64,000 nucleotides of DNA from Chloroflexota bacterium (GCA_023389575.1 JAEWEG010000077.1:17035-81034), one strand, 5' to 3'. Shown: positions 1-8,814, numbered from the stretch's first letter. The notes: generated by a model not told the origin, from the sequence alone. Translations and numbers: made by a program.

Positions 1-2
1 GT

Positions 3-272
3 GAGGCCGTCTACTACGCCCCCATCAGCTACGAGGAGGCAGCCAGCCTCGAGGCCGATGTCGTCGTCTTCTGGTTCACCAACCAGGAGGAGTACGACGC
101 CGCCCTTGAAATGCCCACCTTCGGCCAGATTCCGGCCGTGGCTCGTGGCAGCTTCGCCCCGATCATCGGCGAGGACCTGGTGATGGCCAGCTCCGCCTTC
201 TCGGTGCTCTCCATCCCCTACATGATCGACGCCTTCATCCCCACTCTCGCCGAAGCGGCCCGCAACGTCTGA
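3..272 (+). CDS. C-terminal fragment of ABC transporter substrate-binding protein, iron-siderophore type
   Basis: The frame is open from the window edge and encodes the last 89 residues of a periplasmic/lipoprotein-type binding protein; the start lies outside the window. The fragment contains a VVVFWFTNQEEYDA stretch and ends with a segment around SAFSVLSIPYMIDAFIPTL, which is typical of the C-terminal lobe of FecB/FepB-like proteins that deliver ferric siderophores or cobalamin to an ABC permease. No permease or ATPase follows in the window, so any partners must lie upstream or elsewhere. Substrate is unknown; family assignment rests only on the tail. Confidence 0.7.
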   Translation, partial: EAVYYAPISYEEAASLEADVVVFWFTNQEEYDAALEMPTFGQIPAVARGSFAPIIGEDLVMASSAFSVLSIPYMIDAFIPTLAEAARNV

Positions 273-305
273 TCGTCCTCCGCACAGTCGAATCCGCGGA
301 ATCTC

Positions 306-333
306 GAGATCCCTCCCCTCGCGGCGGGGTCTC
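306..333. terminator. Hairpin between convergent genes
   Basis: GAGATCCC (306-313) pairs with GGGGTCTC (326-333) with one G-T pair and a 12-nt loop. It sits between the rightward binding-protein gene and the leftward secreted-protein cluster, so it may serve both strands. The 3' side is pyrimidine-rich (TTCCGTCTCC) rather than a true U-run. Confidence 0.4.
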
Positions 334-376
334 TTCCGTCTCCCAGTGGTCAACTCCCGGGCGCGAAATGAGAAGA

Positions 377-961
377 TCAGGCGGCGGGCGGCGCCTCGAC
401 CATCGGATCCTCGAAAGTGGTTTCCAGCGTCACCGGCGGGTCGAGGTCGGAGGCCACCGGCAGGAGGTCCCACAGGGTGCCACCATCCGCCGGGATCGCC
501 GGTTCCCGGCGCGCGAGATTGGTCGCCAGGTCCATCACGATTCGCACCAGGAGGTCCACGTCCCGGCCGGAAACGACGATTTCCCAGGTCACCCGGCCCC
601 GGCGGAAAAAGCCCGCCGCCCAGCCGCTGGCCCGGTCCGGACCGCGCGTCAGCCACGAGATCACCGACCCTGGGATACCGTCCAGCTCGGGTGGCGGGGT
701 GTGTCCCCGCATGGCGAACACGCCGATGCCCATGCCCGGCGAGGTCCGTCCCGCGTCGTCCAGCAACGCCAGTCGCCGGTTCTCGGCGGCGATGGACGAT
801 GCCTCGTTCCAGGCGATGACGGTGAGGTAGTCGAGGCTCGCATCGGTCCCGGCGAAGGCCCGGCCCGCCATCCGGGGACCAGCCGCCCGAAACGACCGGG
901 GGCGGTGCTTCATGGGTATCAGCCAGGGAATAAAGCGATGGGCGAGGTGACGGCGTTCCAT
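377..961 (-). CDS. Uncharacterised protein, last member of the four-gene secreted paralog cluster
   Basis: 194 residues starting at an ATG preceded by GAAAGGAG at 8 nt; the frame stays open further upstream, but that part overlaps the neighbouring gene. It shares the layout of the three genes before it (about 200 residues, WDLLP motif near the C-terminus, acidic tail) but the N-terminus lacks the hydrophobic leader seen in the others: it reads MERRHLAHRFIPWLIP and then a basic stretch. This could mean loss of export, a frameshift near the leader, or a wrong start. Function unknown. Confidence 0.6.
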   Translation of the reverse strand: MERRHLAHRFIPWLIPMKHRPRSFRAAGPRMAGRAFAGTDASLDYLTVIAWNEASSIAAENRRLALLDDAGRTSPGMGIGVFAMRGHTPPPELDGIPGSVISWLTRGPDRASGWAAGFFRRGRVTWEIVVSGRDVDLLVRIVMDLATNLARREPAIPADGGTLWDLLPVASDLDPPVTLETTFEDPMVEAPPAA

Positions 962-1082
962 GACGAAGACTCCTTTCGCGGCAACGAAAAGAACCTCCGG
1001 CATCACATCATCCCCGCGAGTCTTTCCATTTCCCAGCAGGAGGAACGCCGGCCCGTCCCCGCTGGTTCCCGAACGGCCCCAT

Positions 1083-1727
1083 CTACTCGAACGGCGGGAT
1101 CGGGGTGCCCTCGGGCGTGTACCGGTTGTCCTGCTCGACAATCTGGTACAGGCGAAACTCGCCGGGCAGGTCGTCCTCGGTCGGAAGCAGGTCCCACAGC
1201 CCACCCACGAACGGATGCTCCACCTCCGGCGTGGCCGGCATGCCTCGCGAAAGCAGGTCGTGGCCTACCTCCGTGATCAGCGAGTACATCGCGTCCCGGT
1301 CTTCACCGGTCGTCACGATGCTCCACACGAACAGGTCCTGATGGAAGAACCCGCCCGCGAACAGCATCTCCCTCACGCCATCGCCGACCACCTCAACCCA
1401 CGACTTCAGCGAACCCGGCAGGCTCGAAAGGGGAAACTCCTCGACCTCAAGGATGGAGATGTCATCGGCGAGGTCCGGCGCCGTGGCCTGGTCGGCCAGC
1501 GCCCCACGGCCGGCACTCGCCAGGTCCCTGGACGCATACCGCCAGACCGTCACCGTGATGGACCGCACGTCCGCACCAGCGCGCTCGTCGACGAACACCC
1601 GTCCAACCCAGTCCTCGGGCGAATGGTGCCCGGGGGCCACCGGCGTGGCGCGCACCGTCGCATCCACGCCCGCCAGCAGGCCGCCCACCAGCCCAATCGC
1701 GGCGAACCGCCGCCGGGTCAGGATCAT
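1083..1727 (-). CDS. Secreted protein of unknown function, cluster paralog
   Basis: 214 residues. The N-terminus MILTRRRFAAIGLVGGLLAG is a twin-arginine-like or Sec signal with a cut probably after an Ala around residue 27. The mature part is soluble and carries GLWDLLPTEDDLPGEF near the C-terminus, paralleled by GTLWDLLPVASDLDP in the next gene. Its ATG overlaps the stop of the upstream gene (ATGA), so the two are translationally coupled. No catalytic motif is visible. The export signal and repeated tandem copies suggest an extracytoplasmic binding or structural role, which is inference. Confidence 0.75.
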   Translation of the reverse strand: MILTRRRFAAIGLVGGLLAGVDATVRATPVAPGHHSPEDWVGRVFVDERAGADVRSITVTVWRYASRDLASAGRGALADQATAPDLADDISILEVEEFPLSSLPGSLKSWVEVVGDGVREMLFAGGFFHQDLFVWSIVTTGEDRDAMYSLITEVGHDLLSRGMPATPEVEHPFVGGLWDLLPTEDDLPGEFRLYQIVEQDNRYTPEGTPIPPFE

Positions 1728-2395
1728 CCCGGGGCTCCGCAGCCGCTATCGACCGGCGTGGCGGAGGGTCCCATCGGCGCCACCGGGATATCCAGCCACT
1801 CATCGTCCTCCCGCGGTTGTTCAGCCGGATTGCCCACGACACTCATTCCGGCGGGCACATCCTCCGGTGTTGGCAGGTACTCCTCAAGTTCCAGCGTCCC
1901 ACACGGAGGCGGAACTCGTTCGCCCAACTCCACCATCAGGTCGCTGGCAAGATCACGTGCCTGCTCGCGTCCGGCCGCGCTAATCCACACGTCCCACACC
2001 TGCGCGCCACGGCGCATCGTGAACAGCAGCCATGCCGTGTGATAGGCCGCCACTCCCACGGTGGTGCTCCACTCCATCGCGATCACGACCAGGTCGTCCG
2101 GCACGCCGGGAACGGCCCATTCTTCAACCTCGGACTGGTAGAACTCACCAGCGGGCAGGTCGCTTCCAGCCTCCCCCGCCAAATGTCGCTGGAACCAGGC
2201 GGCATCATCCTCGTCCGGCCACAGGCTGACCCGGGTGAACACTGACCTGACCATGTCATCGGCGCTGGCGCCGTACCCGTTCCAGGCAATATCCAGGGCT
2301 CCCCGTTCCACCGTCGGAGTCTGGGCCACGCCGTGCGTCACCGGCATCGAAATGCATCCAGCCAAGACTGCCGCGATCAATCGTCGACGATTCAT
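1724..2395 (-). CDS. Secreted protein of unknown function, cluster paralog
   Basis: 223 residues with leader MNRRRLIAAVLAGCISMPVT followed by AQTP, a likely signal-peptidase site. It is clearly paralogous to the next upstream gene: both contain FTRVSLWPDE / VSRVSLWDDE, AGSDLPxGEFYxS, ExWAxxGxPDD and a YxTxWxLxTMRxxAxVWDxWIS segment. The C-terminal part is proline- and acid-rich (LPTPEDVPAGM). It lies 20 bp after the upstream stop and overlaps the following gene by 4 bp. Function unknown. Confidence 0.75.
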   Translation of the reverse strand: MNRRRLIAAVLAGCISMPVTHGVAQTPTVERGALDIAWNGYGASADDMVRSVFTRVSLWPDEDDAAWFQRHLAGEAGSDLPAGEFYQSEVEEWAVPGVPDDLVVIAMEWSTTVGVAAYHTAWLLFTMRRGAQVWDVWISAAGREQARDLASDLMVELGERVPPPCGTLELEEYLPTPEDVPAGMSVVGNPAEQPREDDEWLDIPVAPMGPSATPVDSGCGAPG

Positions 2396-2415
2396 GAGTG
2401 TCCTCCCTGCATTCG

Positions 2416-3108
2416 TTACGAGGAGATGGTCTGGCCTCGGGATGCGGGATCGCCGCAGCCCGGCGTGGCCGGAGTGGCTACTGGCAATGGCGTCGCGATC
2501 GACGGCACCACCGGGAAGTCGAGGTCATCATCGGCGACCTCCCCCTCGATGCGTTCCACCTCGTTCGGGATCACGTCGGCGCGCGGCAGGAAATCCGTCG
2601 CCTCGCCCGACCAGCAATCGGGATCGAGATGCGTGAGCGGGTCGGCCAGCATGGCGACCGCGGTGTCGCGAACCTGCTCGCGCTCGGCCCCGCTGATCCA
2701 GATGTCCCACACCATCGCGTCCTTGCGCATGGTGTACAGGCCCCATTCGGTGCGATAGGCCGCGAACCCGATGGTGGTGTGCCATTCCATGGCCGCCGGC
2801 GTCACGTCATCGGGAAGGCCGGAAATCGCCCACTCGACGTGGTCCGACTCGTAAAACTCGCCTTCTGGCAGATCGCTCCCCGCCTTTCCCATCACGAATT
2901 CCTGGAAGGCGGCCGCTCGTTCCTCGTCGTCCCATAACGACACCCGGGAGACGATGGACCTGATGCCGCTGTCGTCATCCGCCCGATAGAGAACCAGCGC
3001 CACGCTTCGGGCCTCGAACCCAGGGTCGGGCGTCTGGGCATGGACGGAAATGGCCGGAACGACGGTCAATCCGGCGACCACGGCGGCAACGAAACGACGA
3101 CGATGCAT
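2416..3108 (-). CDS. Secreted protein of unknown function, first gene of the four-paralog cluster
   Basis: 230 residues; leader MHRRRFVAAVVAGLTVVPAI ends near HAQTP, a signal with an RRRF twin-arginine-like start. It shares the central block described for the following gene and ends in a Thr/Pro-rich tail (ATPLPVATPATPGCGD). It appears to be promoter-proximal: the next gene to the right is divergent and starts at 3283. Four tandem copies with decaying similarity indicate repeated duplication. No known domain recognised. Confidence 0.75.
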   Translation of the reverse strand: MHRRRFVAAVVAGLTVVPAISVHAQTPDPGFEARSVALVLYRADDDSGIRSIVSRVSLWDDEERAAAFQEFVMGKAGSDLPEGEFYESDHVEWAISGLPDDVTPAAMEWHTTIGFAAYRTEWGLYTMRKDAMVWDIWISGAEREQVRDTAVAMLADPLTHLDPDCWSGEATDFLPRADVIPNEVERIEGEVADDDLDFPVVPSIATPLPVATPATPGCGDPASRGQTISS

Positions 3109-3282
3109 GACCTGACTCCTTTCGGCGTGTCACTACCCACAACGCCCCGGCCGCGCCACTCGTTCCCCGCGCTTCCCATCCTCCACCACCGCGTCCGCCC
3201 GCCAGACACGAAGTTGGAACCACCGGCTTGACCGCTTCGTCTTACCAGGACAGGCATATGCAAAGGGGGCGCGGCAATCGCC

Positions 3283-3948
3283 ATGACTGGGACAGACGCG
3301 ATGACGAACGACGTGATGGAATCGCCGCGGAACCGGGTGGACATCCCGCGTTTCCGAACCTTCGCGGTCGCCATCGCCACCGCCGTCGCCGCCGCGTTGC
3401 TGTGCGCCCTCTACCTCGTCGGGCTCGTGATCGACCCGATCGGCGGGTACGTCTTCGCCATGCTCCTGTTCCTGGTGGCCGCGATGGCGATCGAAATGGA
3501 TGCCTACGCCGCCGTGGTGGCGGGAAGCATGGGCATCCTCCAGGGCATTCGCATCCTGGAGAACCCGGGGCCGATCGGAGCCGTTGGGCCGTGCGTCATC
3601 ATGCTGGCCGGTGCCTGGATCGCCCTCGCCAGCGTCCACCAGATTCGCGCGCTCGATCTCCCCTGGCGCGAAAACGACCGCCCACCCTATCGCCGCTGCG
3701 TGCTGATGCTTGGCATCGCCAGCTTCGGACTGACGCCGTTCGGGTTCCTCCCCCTCGTCGCCGGAATCGCCTCTCGAACCATGCTCGAAGTGGCCCAGTG
3801 GCTGGCCCTGATCGCCACCCTGCTCGGCGGGTTCATCCTGGTCACCTCCCTGCTCGATGGCAACGCCACCACCTCCCTGGTGATGTGGATCGCCGCCCTG
3901 ATCCCCCTGGTCATGCTCTGGCTCCTGGGCAAAATAGCCAACCAGTAA
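3283..3948 (+). CDS. Integral membrane protein of unknown function
   Basis: 221 residues with six to seven hydrophobic segments beginning near residue 27 (FAVAIATAVAAALLCALYLV) and ending with one at the C-terminus (IAALIPLVMLWLLG). A short charged N-terminus precedes the first segment. It lies upstream of the ABC exporter genes by 90 bp and in the same direction, so co-transcription is possible. I recognise no family motif. Confidence 0.7.
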   Translation: MTGTDAMTNDVMESPRNRVDIPRFRTFAVAIATAVAAALLCALYLVGLVIDPIGGYVFAMLLFLVAAMAIEMDAYAAVVAGSMGILQGIRILENPGPIGAVGPCVIMLAGAWIALASVHQIRALDLPWRENDRPPYRRCVLMLGIASFGLTPFGFLPLVAGIASRTMLEVAQWLALIATLLGGFILVTSLLDGNATTSLVMWIAALIPLVMLWLLGKIANQ

Positions 3949-4037
3949 CAATCCCAGCATTGCCCTGTCGGCCACGGCGTGGCAGCATTGGCGCCTGTAG
4001 CTGCTCGCGTCGCCATCATGCCCGGCAAGGATCCGTC

Positions 4038-5048
4038 GTGCCGCCCATCATCACCGTCGACTCGCTGGTCAAGGACTTTCACCGCCCGAAGCGATTCGAC
4101 GGTCCCCTCGGCGGCCTGCGAACCCTGCTCACCCGCCAGTCCGTCACCACCCGCGCCGTCGACAACGTCTCCTTCACCATCGACGAAGGCGAACTCGTGG
4201 GCTATCTCGGGGCCAACGGCGCCGGAAAATCGACCACCATCAAGATGCTCTCCGGCATCCTCGTGCCAACTTCCGGCACGGTGAAAGCGGGGGGGCTCGT
4301 TCCCTGGGAGCGGCGCGAGCAAAACGCGCTCCAGATCGGCGTCGTCTTCGGCCAGCGCACCCAGCTCTGGTGGGATCTCCCGCTGGCGGACTCGCTGAGG
4401 CTGGTCGCCAAGCTCTACCGGATGGACACCGCCCGCTACACCCGCAACCTGGAGCGCCTGGTGGACCTGCTCGACCTCGCGTCGTTCATGGATCGCCCGG
4501 TCCGCCAGTTATCGCTGGGGCAACGGATGCGCGGCGACCTGGCCGCCGCCATGATCTACGAACCGCGCATCCTCTACCTCGACGAGCCCACCGTCGGGCT
4601 CGATGTGGTCGCCAAGGAGAAGACCCGGCAGTTCGTGGAGGAGGTCAACCGCGACAGCGGAACCACTATCATCCTCACCACGCACGACCTCGCCGATGTC
4701 GAGCGGCTCTGCAAGCGAATCGTCTTCATCAGCCAGGGCACGGTGCTGTACGACGGTTCCGTGAACGAACTCAAGCGCCGCTTCGCTCCCTACCGTGAAC
4801 TCGTGATCACCCTCGCGCCGGAGGAAACCGCCGAGCCCACCCCCACCCGGCTCGACCTCCCCGGCGCCACGGTCACCGCCCAGGACGACGCCCGCCTCAC
4901 CGTGCGGTTCGACCCCGATCAGGTCGCCGTCGCCGACCTGATCCAGGCGGTGCTCGCCCAGCACGCCGTCTCCGACATCTCCATCGTCGAACCCGATCTC
5001 GAAGGCGTGGTCCGCCAGATCACCGAAAACGGCCACCTGCTGTCATGA
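4038..5048 (+). CDS. ABC exporter ATP-binding protein (ABC-2 / DrrA-like class)
   Basis: 336 residues from a GTG start; the frame continues upstream but the first ABC residues begin here (PPIITVDSLVKDF). Walker A GANGAGKST is at residues 58-66, the signature LSLGQ at 158-162, Walker B ILYLDEP at 178-184 and the switch His in TTHD at 216. The C-terminal 90 residues form the extra domain common in exporters paired with DUF990-type permeases. The stop overlaps the ATG of the first permease (ATGA), so the three genes 4038-6654 form one translationally coupled exporter. Substrate unknown. Confidence 0.93.
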   Translation: MPPIITVDSLVKDFHRPKRFDGPLGGLRTLLTRQSVTTRAVDNVSFTIDEGELVGYLGANGAGKSTTIKMLSGILVPTSGTVKAGGLVPWERREQNALQIGVVFGQRTQLWWDLPLADSLRLVAKLYRMDTARYTRNLERLVDLLDLASFMDRPVRQLSLGQRMRGDLAAAMIYEPRILYLDEPTVGLDVVAKEKTRQFVEEVNRDSGTTIILTTHDLADVERLCKRIVFISQGTVLYDGSVNELKRRFAPYRELVITLAPEETAEPTPTRLDLPGATVTAQDDARLTVRFDPDQVAVADLIQAVLAQHAVSDISIVEPDLEGVVRQITENGHLLS

Positions 5049-5851
5049 TCACGCTCCGCGACCTCCCGGCCCTGGCCGAAATCGCCCGCGCCAGCATTCG
5101 CTTTCACTTCACCTATCGCCTGAACGCCTTCATGGGCGTCTTCTTCATCGGCCTGCAGATCTACCTGCTGACGGTGGTCTGGAAGGCGGCTTACGGCGAC
5201 CGCGCCGAGGTCGATGGCATCGCCATCGGCCAGTTGCTGGTCTACCTCACACTCGCCAACCTCCAGGTTCACTTCCTCCGCCAGGAGCTGGATGGCGACA
5301 TCGAGGGGCGCATCCGTCTCGGCCAGATCAGCTTCGACCTCACCCGCCCGGTCAGCTACCCCAGCCAGTTGATGGCCGCGGCCGTCGGCGACATGATCGG
5401 CAAGCTCCCGATGCTCGCCGTCGCCTTCCCGATCGCCTACATCGCCGGAGAACTGCGCGGTCCTTCCAGCGTGGAGGCGGGATTCGGCTACGCCGCCGCC
5501 CTGTTGCTGGCGTGGGTGGTGGCCATGCTGCTCAACCTGCTCATCGGCCTCGTCAGCTTCTGGACCGTGGAGATGAACGGGTTCCGGATGATCTACAACC
5601 TCGTCGGAAACTTCGCGACCGGCGCCCTCATCCCGCTCTGGTTCATGCCCGGACCGCTTCGCGCGGTCATCGAGTTGCTCCCGTTCCAGGCCATCGCCTT
5701 CGTGCCGGTGTCCATCTACGTCGGCGAGCCGGCCACGGGAGCATTGTGGTCGGCGTTGCTACTGCAGGCGGCCTGGGCCGGCATCCTGGTGCTCGTCATC
5801 CGCTGGGTGTGGAGCCGCGCCATCCACCACACCGTGATCCAGGGAGGCTGA
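5045..5851 (+). CDS. ABC-2 family permease (DUF990/ABC2_membrane_6 type), first of two
   Basis: 268 residues with about six membrane spans. It has the family's characteristic opening (short amphipathic start, then FHFTYRLNAFMGVFFIGLQIY) and a loop with FDLTRPVSYPSQLM, matching FLVRPIHPLLQIF in the partner permease. Starts 4 bp inside the upstream ATPase gene and is followed after 2 bp by the second permease. Together they should form a heteromeric export channel; family members pair two such permeases with one ATPase. Substrate cannot be read from sequence. Confidence 0.9.
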   Translation: MITLRDLPALAEIARASIRFHFTYRLNAFMGVFFIGLQIYLLTVVWKAAYGDRAEVDGIAIGQLLVYLTLANLQVHFLRQELDGDIEGRIRLGQISFDLTRPVSYPSQLMAAAVGDMIGKLPMLAVAFPIAYIAGELRGPSSVEAGFGYAAALLLAWVVAMLLNLLIGLVSFWTVEMNGFRMIYNLVGNFATGALIPLWFMPGPLRAVIELLPFQAIAFVPVSIYVGEPATGALWSALLLQAAWAGILVLVIRWVWSRAIHHTVIQGG

Positions 5852-5853
5852 GC

Positions 5854-6654
5854 ATGGACAAGATCGCCATCACCCTCGCGCTCGCCGCCGCGTCGCTCCG
5901 CTCCGAGTTCCAGTACCGCGCCAACGCCATCAGCAGCGTGATCGGCGGCATGCTGTACCAACTCACCGGCTTCCTGGTCGTCTTCATCATCGTCGACCGC
6001 TTCAACAGCATCGGCGGCTGGTCGCTCTCCGAAATCACCTTCCTCTACGGCATGCGACTGACCTCGCACGGCATCTTCTACCTCTGCTTCTCGCAGTTGT
6101 TCGACCTCGACCGGGTGCTGATCAGCGGCGAGTTCGACCGCTTCCTGGTTCGTCCCATCCACCCGCTGCTGCAGATTTTCACCCGCAAGCTGCGCGTGAA
6201 CTGCTTCGGCGACCTGATTGGCGGAACCGCCCTGCTCATCGCCGCCGCGCCCCGCGTGGACATCGACTGGGGGCCGCTTTCGATCGCGTTTCTCATCCTC
6301 GCGGTGATCGGCGGCGCGCTGGTGGAGGGGTCGGTCCAAATCACGCTCAGCTCGCTGTCGTTCCGGTTCCTGAACGCCCTCGCGGTGCGGACCACCGCCA
6401 ACGAGATCTTCAACCAGTACGGCAACTACCCGCAGCGCATCTTCCCCACCGCGCTGCAATACGGGCTCACGTTCGTGCTGCCGGTCGCCTTCGTCGCCTG
6501 GTTCCCGGCCTCCGCCCTGCTCGACCGCGCCGGCGACCTCATCGTCCCCGGCTGGCTGGCCTGGCTCGCCCCACTCGTCGGCCTCTGCGCGTTCCTGGTC
6601 GCCCTGCGCATCTGGCACCGCGCCAGCCGCGGTTACCAATCCTCGGGAACGTGA
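5854..6654 (+). CDS. ABC-2 family permease, second of two
   Basis: 266 residues, six predicted spans. Start ATG is 2 bp after the stop of the first permease, with AGGGAGG about 7 nt upstream of it. It contains the conserved DRVLISGEFDRFLVRPIHP loop of the family. Last gene of the exporter operon; base composition falls sharply just after its stop, marking the boundary with the lower-GC segment to the right. Confidence 0.9.
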   Translation: MDKIAITLALAAASLRSEFQYRANAISSVIGGMLYQLTGFLVVFIIVDRFNSIGGWSLSEITFLYGMRLTSHGIFYLCFSQLFDLDRVLISGEFDRFLVRPIHPLLQIFTRKLRVNCFGDLIGGTALLIAAAPRVDIDWGPLSIAFLILAVIGGALVEGSVQITLSSLSFRFLNALAVRTTANEIFNQYGNYPQRIFPTALQYGLTFVLPVAFVAWFPASALLDRAGDLIVPGWLAWLAPLVGLCAFLVALRIWHRASRGYQSSGT

Positions 6655-6728
6655 ACTATCTCTGAAGAATGAACTCAGATAGGTAGCGCTGTATACATCT
6701 GCTAGAAGGATGAGAGTTATTTAACAGA

Positions 6729-7097
6729 TTGATGAGCGATTTCCGAAGACTTTTCGCGGGTGGGTGGATCTATCGGTCACACTTATTCAGGAATCCATTA
6801 AGTCCAAATCCTGATCATTTGGTCCGGAAAGGAGAGGGCGGCTGGCGGTTTCGTGCGCGCGTGCCTGGTGGCATCATGCGTCAGGCCATGACAATGGGAC
6901 ATACGATGGTCATGGTGAACGGTCCTTTCCGAAGGGTGGGCGATATTTTCCTAGCCAGGGAACGCATCGAAGCCACGAAACCCGCCAACCTCTTCCGTAT
7001 TCGCCTCATCTCCATCGTGGTCACGCGCGGTCTGATCCAGCGCGCCAGCATCCGTTATGGCAGGGCACGCCGACTGACCTCCCGCCGCCTCCCATGA
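6729..7097 (+). CDS. Doubtful ORF in a lower-GC gap
   Basis: A 122-residue frame (TTG or the following ATG as start) with no visible ribosome-binding site and no recognisable domain. The second half has fairly GC-rich third positions, as real genes here do, but the first 30 codons do not. The stretch 6655-7243 is otherwise without genes and is AT-richer than its left flank. It may be a decayed gene rather than a functional one. Confidence 0.2.
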   Translation: MMSDFRRLFAGGWIYRSHLFRNPLSPNPDHLVRKGEGGWRFRARVPGGIMRQAMTMGHTMVMVNGPFRRVGDIFLARERIEATKPANLFRIRLISIVVTRGLIQRASIRYGRARRLTSRRLP

Positions 7098-7100
7098 TGC

Positions 7101-7135
7101 CCATTGCCGGTCACTCTATGAGTGACCGGCAATGG
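7101..7135. terminator. Strong hairpin, 16-bp perfect stem
   Basis: CCATTGCCGGTCACTC (7101-7116) pairs perfectly with its complement at 7120-7135, leaving only TAT in the loop. No U-run on either side. It lies about 110 bp beyond the stop of the leftward gene at 7244 and 3 bp after the doubtful ORF, so it may terminate transcription from both sides. Confidence 0.55.
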
Positions 7136-7243
7136 GGGACATCCTCTTCACTACCGTCAGGCGGACCTGCTGCCAATGACACGAAAAACTCGTCATCGAC
7201 TGAACAGTAAGGTATTGTCCTCCCTGCTCATTGGCGGTCTCTC

Positions 7244-7948
7244 TTATCTGCCCGAACAATAGCCGGACAATTCGGTGACTCCCACGACTCCGTCTAAATC
7301 CCAGTCTCTGCCGGAATCGTTGAGCATCATGCATGCGCCATACCCAGTCGCGGGAGCCGCGCAGGCCGAGGTATTGCCTGCCGAATCTGTGCAGTAAAGC
7401 TGTGGCACGATAGGTCCGCCGCCCATCGACACGGTCCAGCTCTCGCACTCTTGAGACGCGATGCAGTAGGTGTTGTACTCCCACCACCGGCCTCCCCAAT
7501 AAACGTGAGTATCGCTCCTGACTTCGGTGTCTACTAAGATTGACCCGTCACTGTAAGTGATAATTGGGTTGTAATAGTAGGACCACGTCAATTCAGAGAA
7601 TGAGAACTGCAGCCAGTGTCCAGACGTGTATCCGACCAAGAATATCGGATCGCCGGCGCCTATACCCTGACTCATCTGTATGCATCCGGCAGCCAACCAT
7701 GCAGAACCATTCCAGTGCTCGTAGCAGGTCGGAGACATGGGATCGAGGCGATGATATGTTGCCGGATCGCATCCGAGATTTTGGGTGAGTGACATTGATG
7801 AAAGTGACAGATAGTATAGACATCCATCATCCAGCCATAACTGAATGCCGTCTTCAGCTCGGACGGGCGAAGACTGACCAATGAACACGCCAGACAGACA
7901 GAGAATCGTAACCACGCGGATCAGTTGGGGCAGTCGGATGCGTTTCAC
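7244..7948 (-). CDS. Secreted Cys-containing protein with a Ca-binding-like loop
   Basis: 234 residues. Signal peptide: basic start MKRIRLPQLIR, hydrophobic core, cut near PVRAED. The mature part is rich in Trp, Tyr and Ser and has about ten cysteines, suggesting disulfides. Near the C-terminus is DSGRDWDLDGVVGVTE, a DxDxDG-type loop as in EF-hand or dockerin-like calcium sites. Codon use is more AT-rich than in the surrounding genes, which suggests transfer. No enzymatic motif recognised. Confidence 0.7.
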   Translation of the reverse strand: MKRIRLPQLIRVVTILCLSGVFIGQSSPVRAEDGIQLWLDDGCLYYLSLSSMSLTQNLGCDPATYHRLDPMSPTCYEHWNGSAWLAAGCIQMSQGIGAGDPIFLVGYTSGHWLQFSFSELTWSYYYNPIITYSDGSILVDTEVRSDTHVYWGGRWWEYNTYCIASQECESWTVSMGGGPIVPQLYCTDSAGNTSACAAPATGYGACMMLNDSGRDWDLDGVVGVTELSGYCSGR

Positions 7949-8075
7949 TGGCTAATCCTTTTCCATCTCACCAAGTGGGCTGTGAGACAAAAGCAAATGG
8001 AAGTGATCGAGACCTTCGAGGGATCCTGCCGAACAGCCACTGCCTCCCTCTGGTCGCCGGCGTCGATGTGACGCC

Positions 8076-8112
8076 ACACGCGCCCGCAGGAGTCTCGCCC
8101 TGCGGGTGCGTG
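8076..8112 (-). terminator. Hairpin downstream of a secreted-protein gene
   Basis: CACGC-G-CCCGCAGG pairs with CCTGCGGG-T-GCGTG around a short loop: thirteen pairs with one mismatched position. It lies 25 bp beyond the stop of the leftward gene at 8138. No U-run. Confidence 0.45.
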
Positions 8113-8137
8113 CTGGATCAGATGAAATCCTTGACCA

Positions 8138-8629
8138 CTAACAGCGGGGCTGATTGTAGTAGTACGCCCCCAGATAATATGTCCCTAGTCTGAGCGAGGT
8201 GCCTGTGGCTGTTCCTGCATAGGTGTTGCCTGAATGGGTCACACCGGTCCAGCAGCTAAAGCCGTAAATTGGCAAGTAGTTACTTTTCTCCGTGGAGTAA
8301 AAGGAAGACATGTAATAGTGATTGTGTCCCGGCATGCCCACGAAGGTGGCACACCCAGCCGAACTCAGTCGTCCACTCTTGTACTTAATGTATTGCGACC
8401 CGTTCCATTTGTAGAGTGTCACTGGGTAGTTAGCGGCCACGGCGCCGTTTGGCTTGAGAAAACAACCACTCACGTTAGTCGTGTGGGAAGCCACGGCTGG
8501 AGCGGATGGCATGATGGCCAGTCCCGACCCAACAACCAGCGCGATGAGTAGCGCAAGGACAGCGGCACGTAGACTGGACAGGGTGCGACGCACGGGGGAA
8601 GGAGCATCGGCGGTGCAAGCGGTATTCAT
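8138..8629 (-). CDS. Small secreted beta-rich protein
   Basis: 163 residues from the ATG with AAAGGGATG about 8 nt upstream; a longer in-frame start exists but adds 36 residues in front of a normal signal peptide. The leader has an Arg-rich n-region, a long hydrophobic core (AAVLALLIALVVGSGLAIM) and an AVAS cut site. The mature 110 residues, GCFLKPNGAVAANYPVTLYK onward, look like a carboxypeptidase-regulatory/prealbumin-like fold with four cysteines and many Tyr. It sits in the lower-GC segment. Function unknown; an adhesion or surface role is only a guess. Confidence 0.65.
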   Translation of the reverse strand: MNTACTADAPSPVRRTLSSLRAAVLALLIALVVGSGLAIMPSAPAVASHTTNVSGCFLKPNGAVAANYPVTLYKWNGSQYIKYKSGRLSSAGCATFVGMPGHNHYYMSSFYSTEKSNYLPIYGFSCWTGVTHSGNTYAGTATGTSLRLGTYYLGAYYYNQPRC

Positions 8630-8814
8630 CGGAGCATCCCTTTGGATAACTAGCCCATAAGCCGAAACGTTATGGTCCGCGCTGGACCTATATGCAGCAT
8701 GCTGCAGGGCCGCTCCGTCTGTAGCCATCTGCGACACACTGCCGGTGTGCTCCGCAACACAGGGGAGTGTCGTGTCAACGCACCAGACACATTTTCAGTC
8801 ACAAGGAAACTCAC

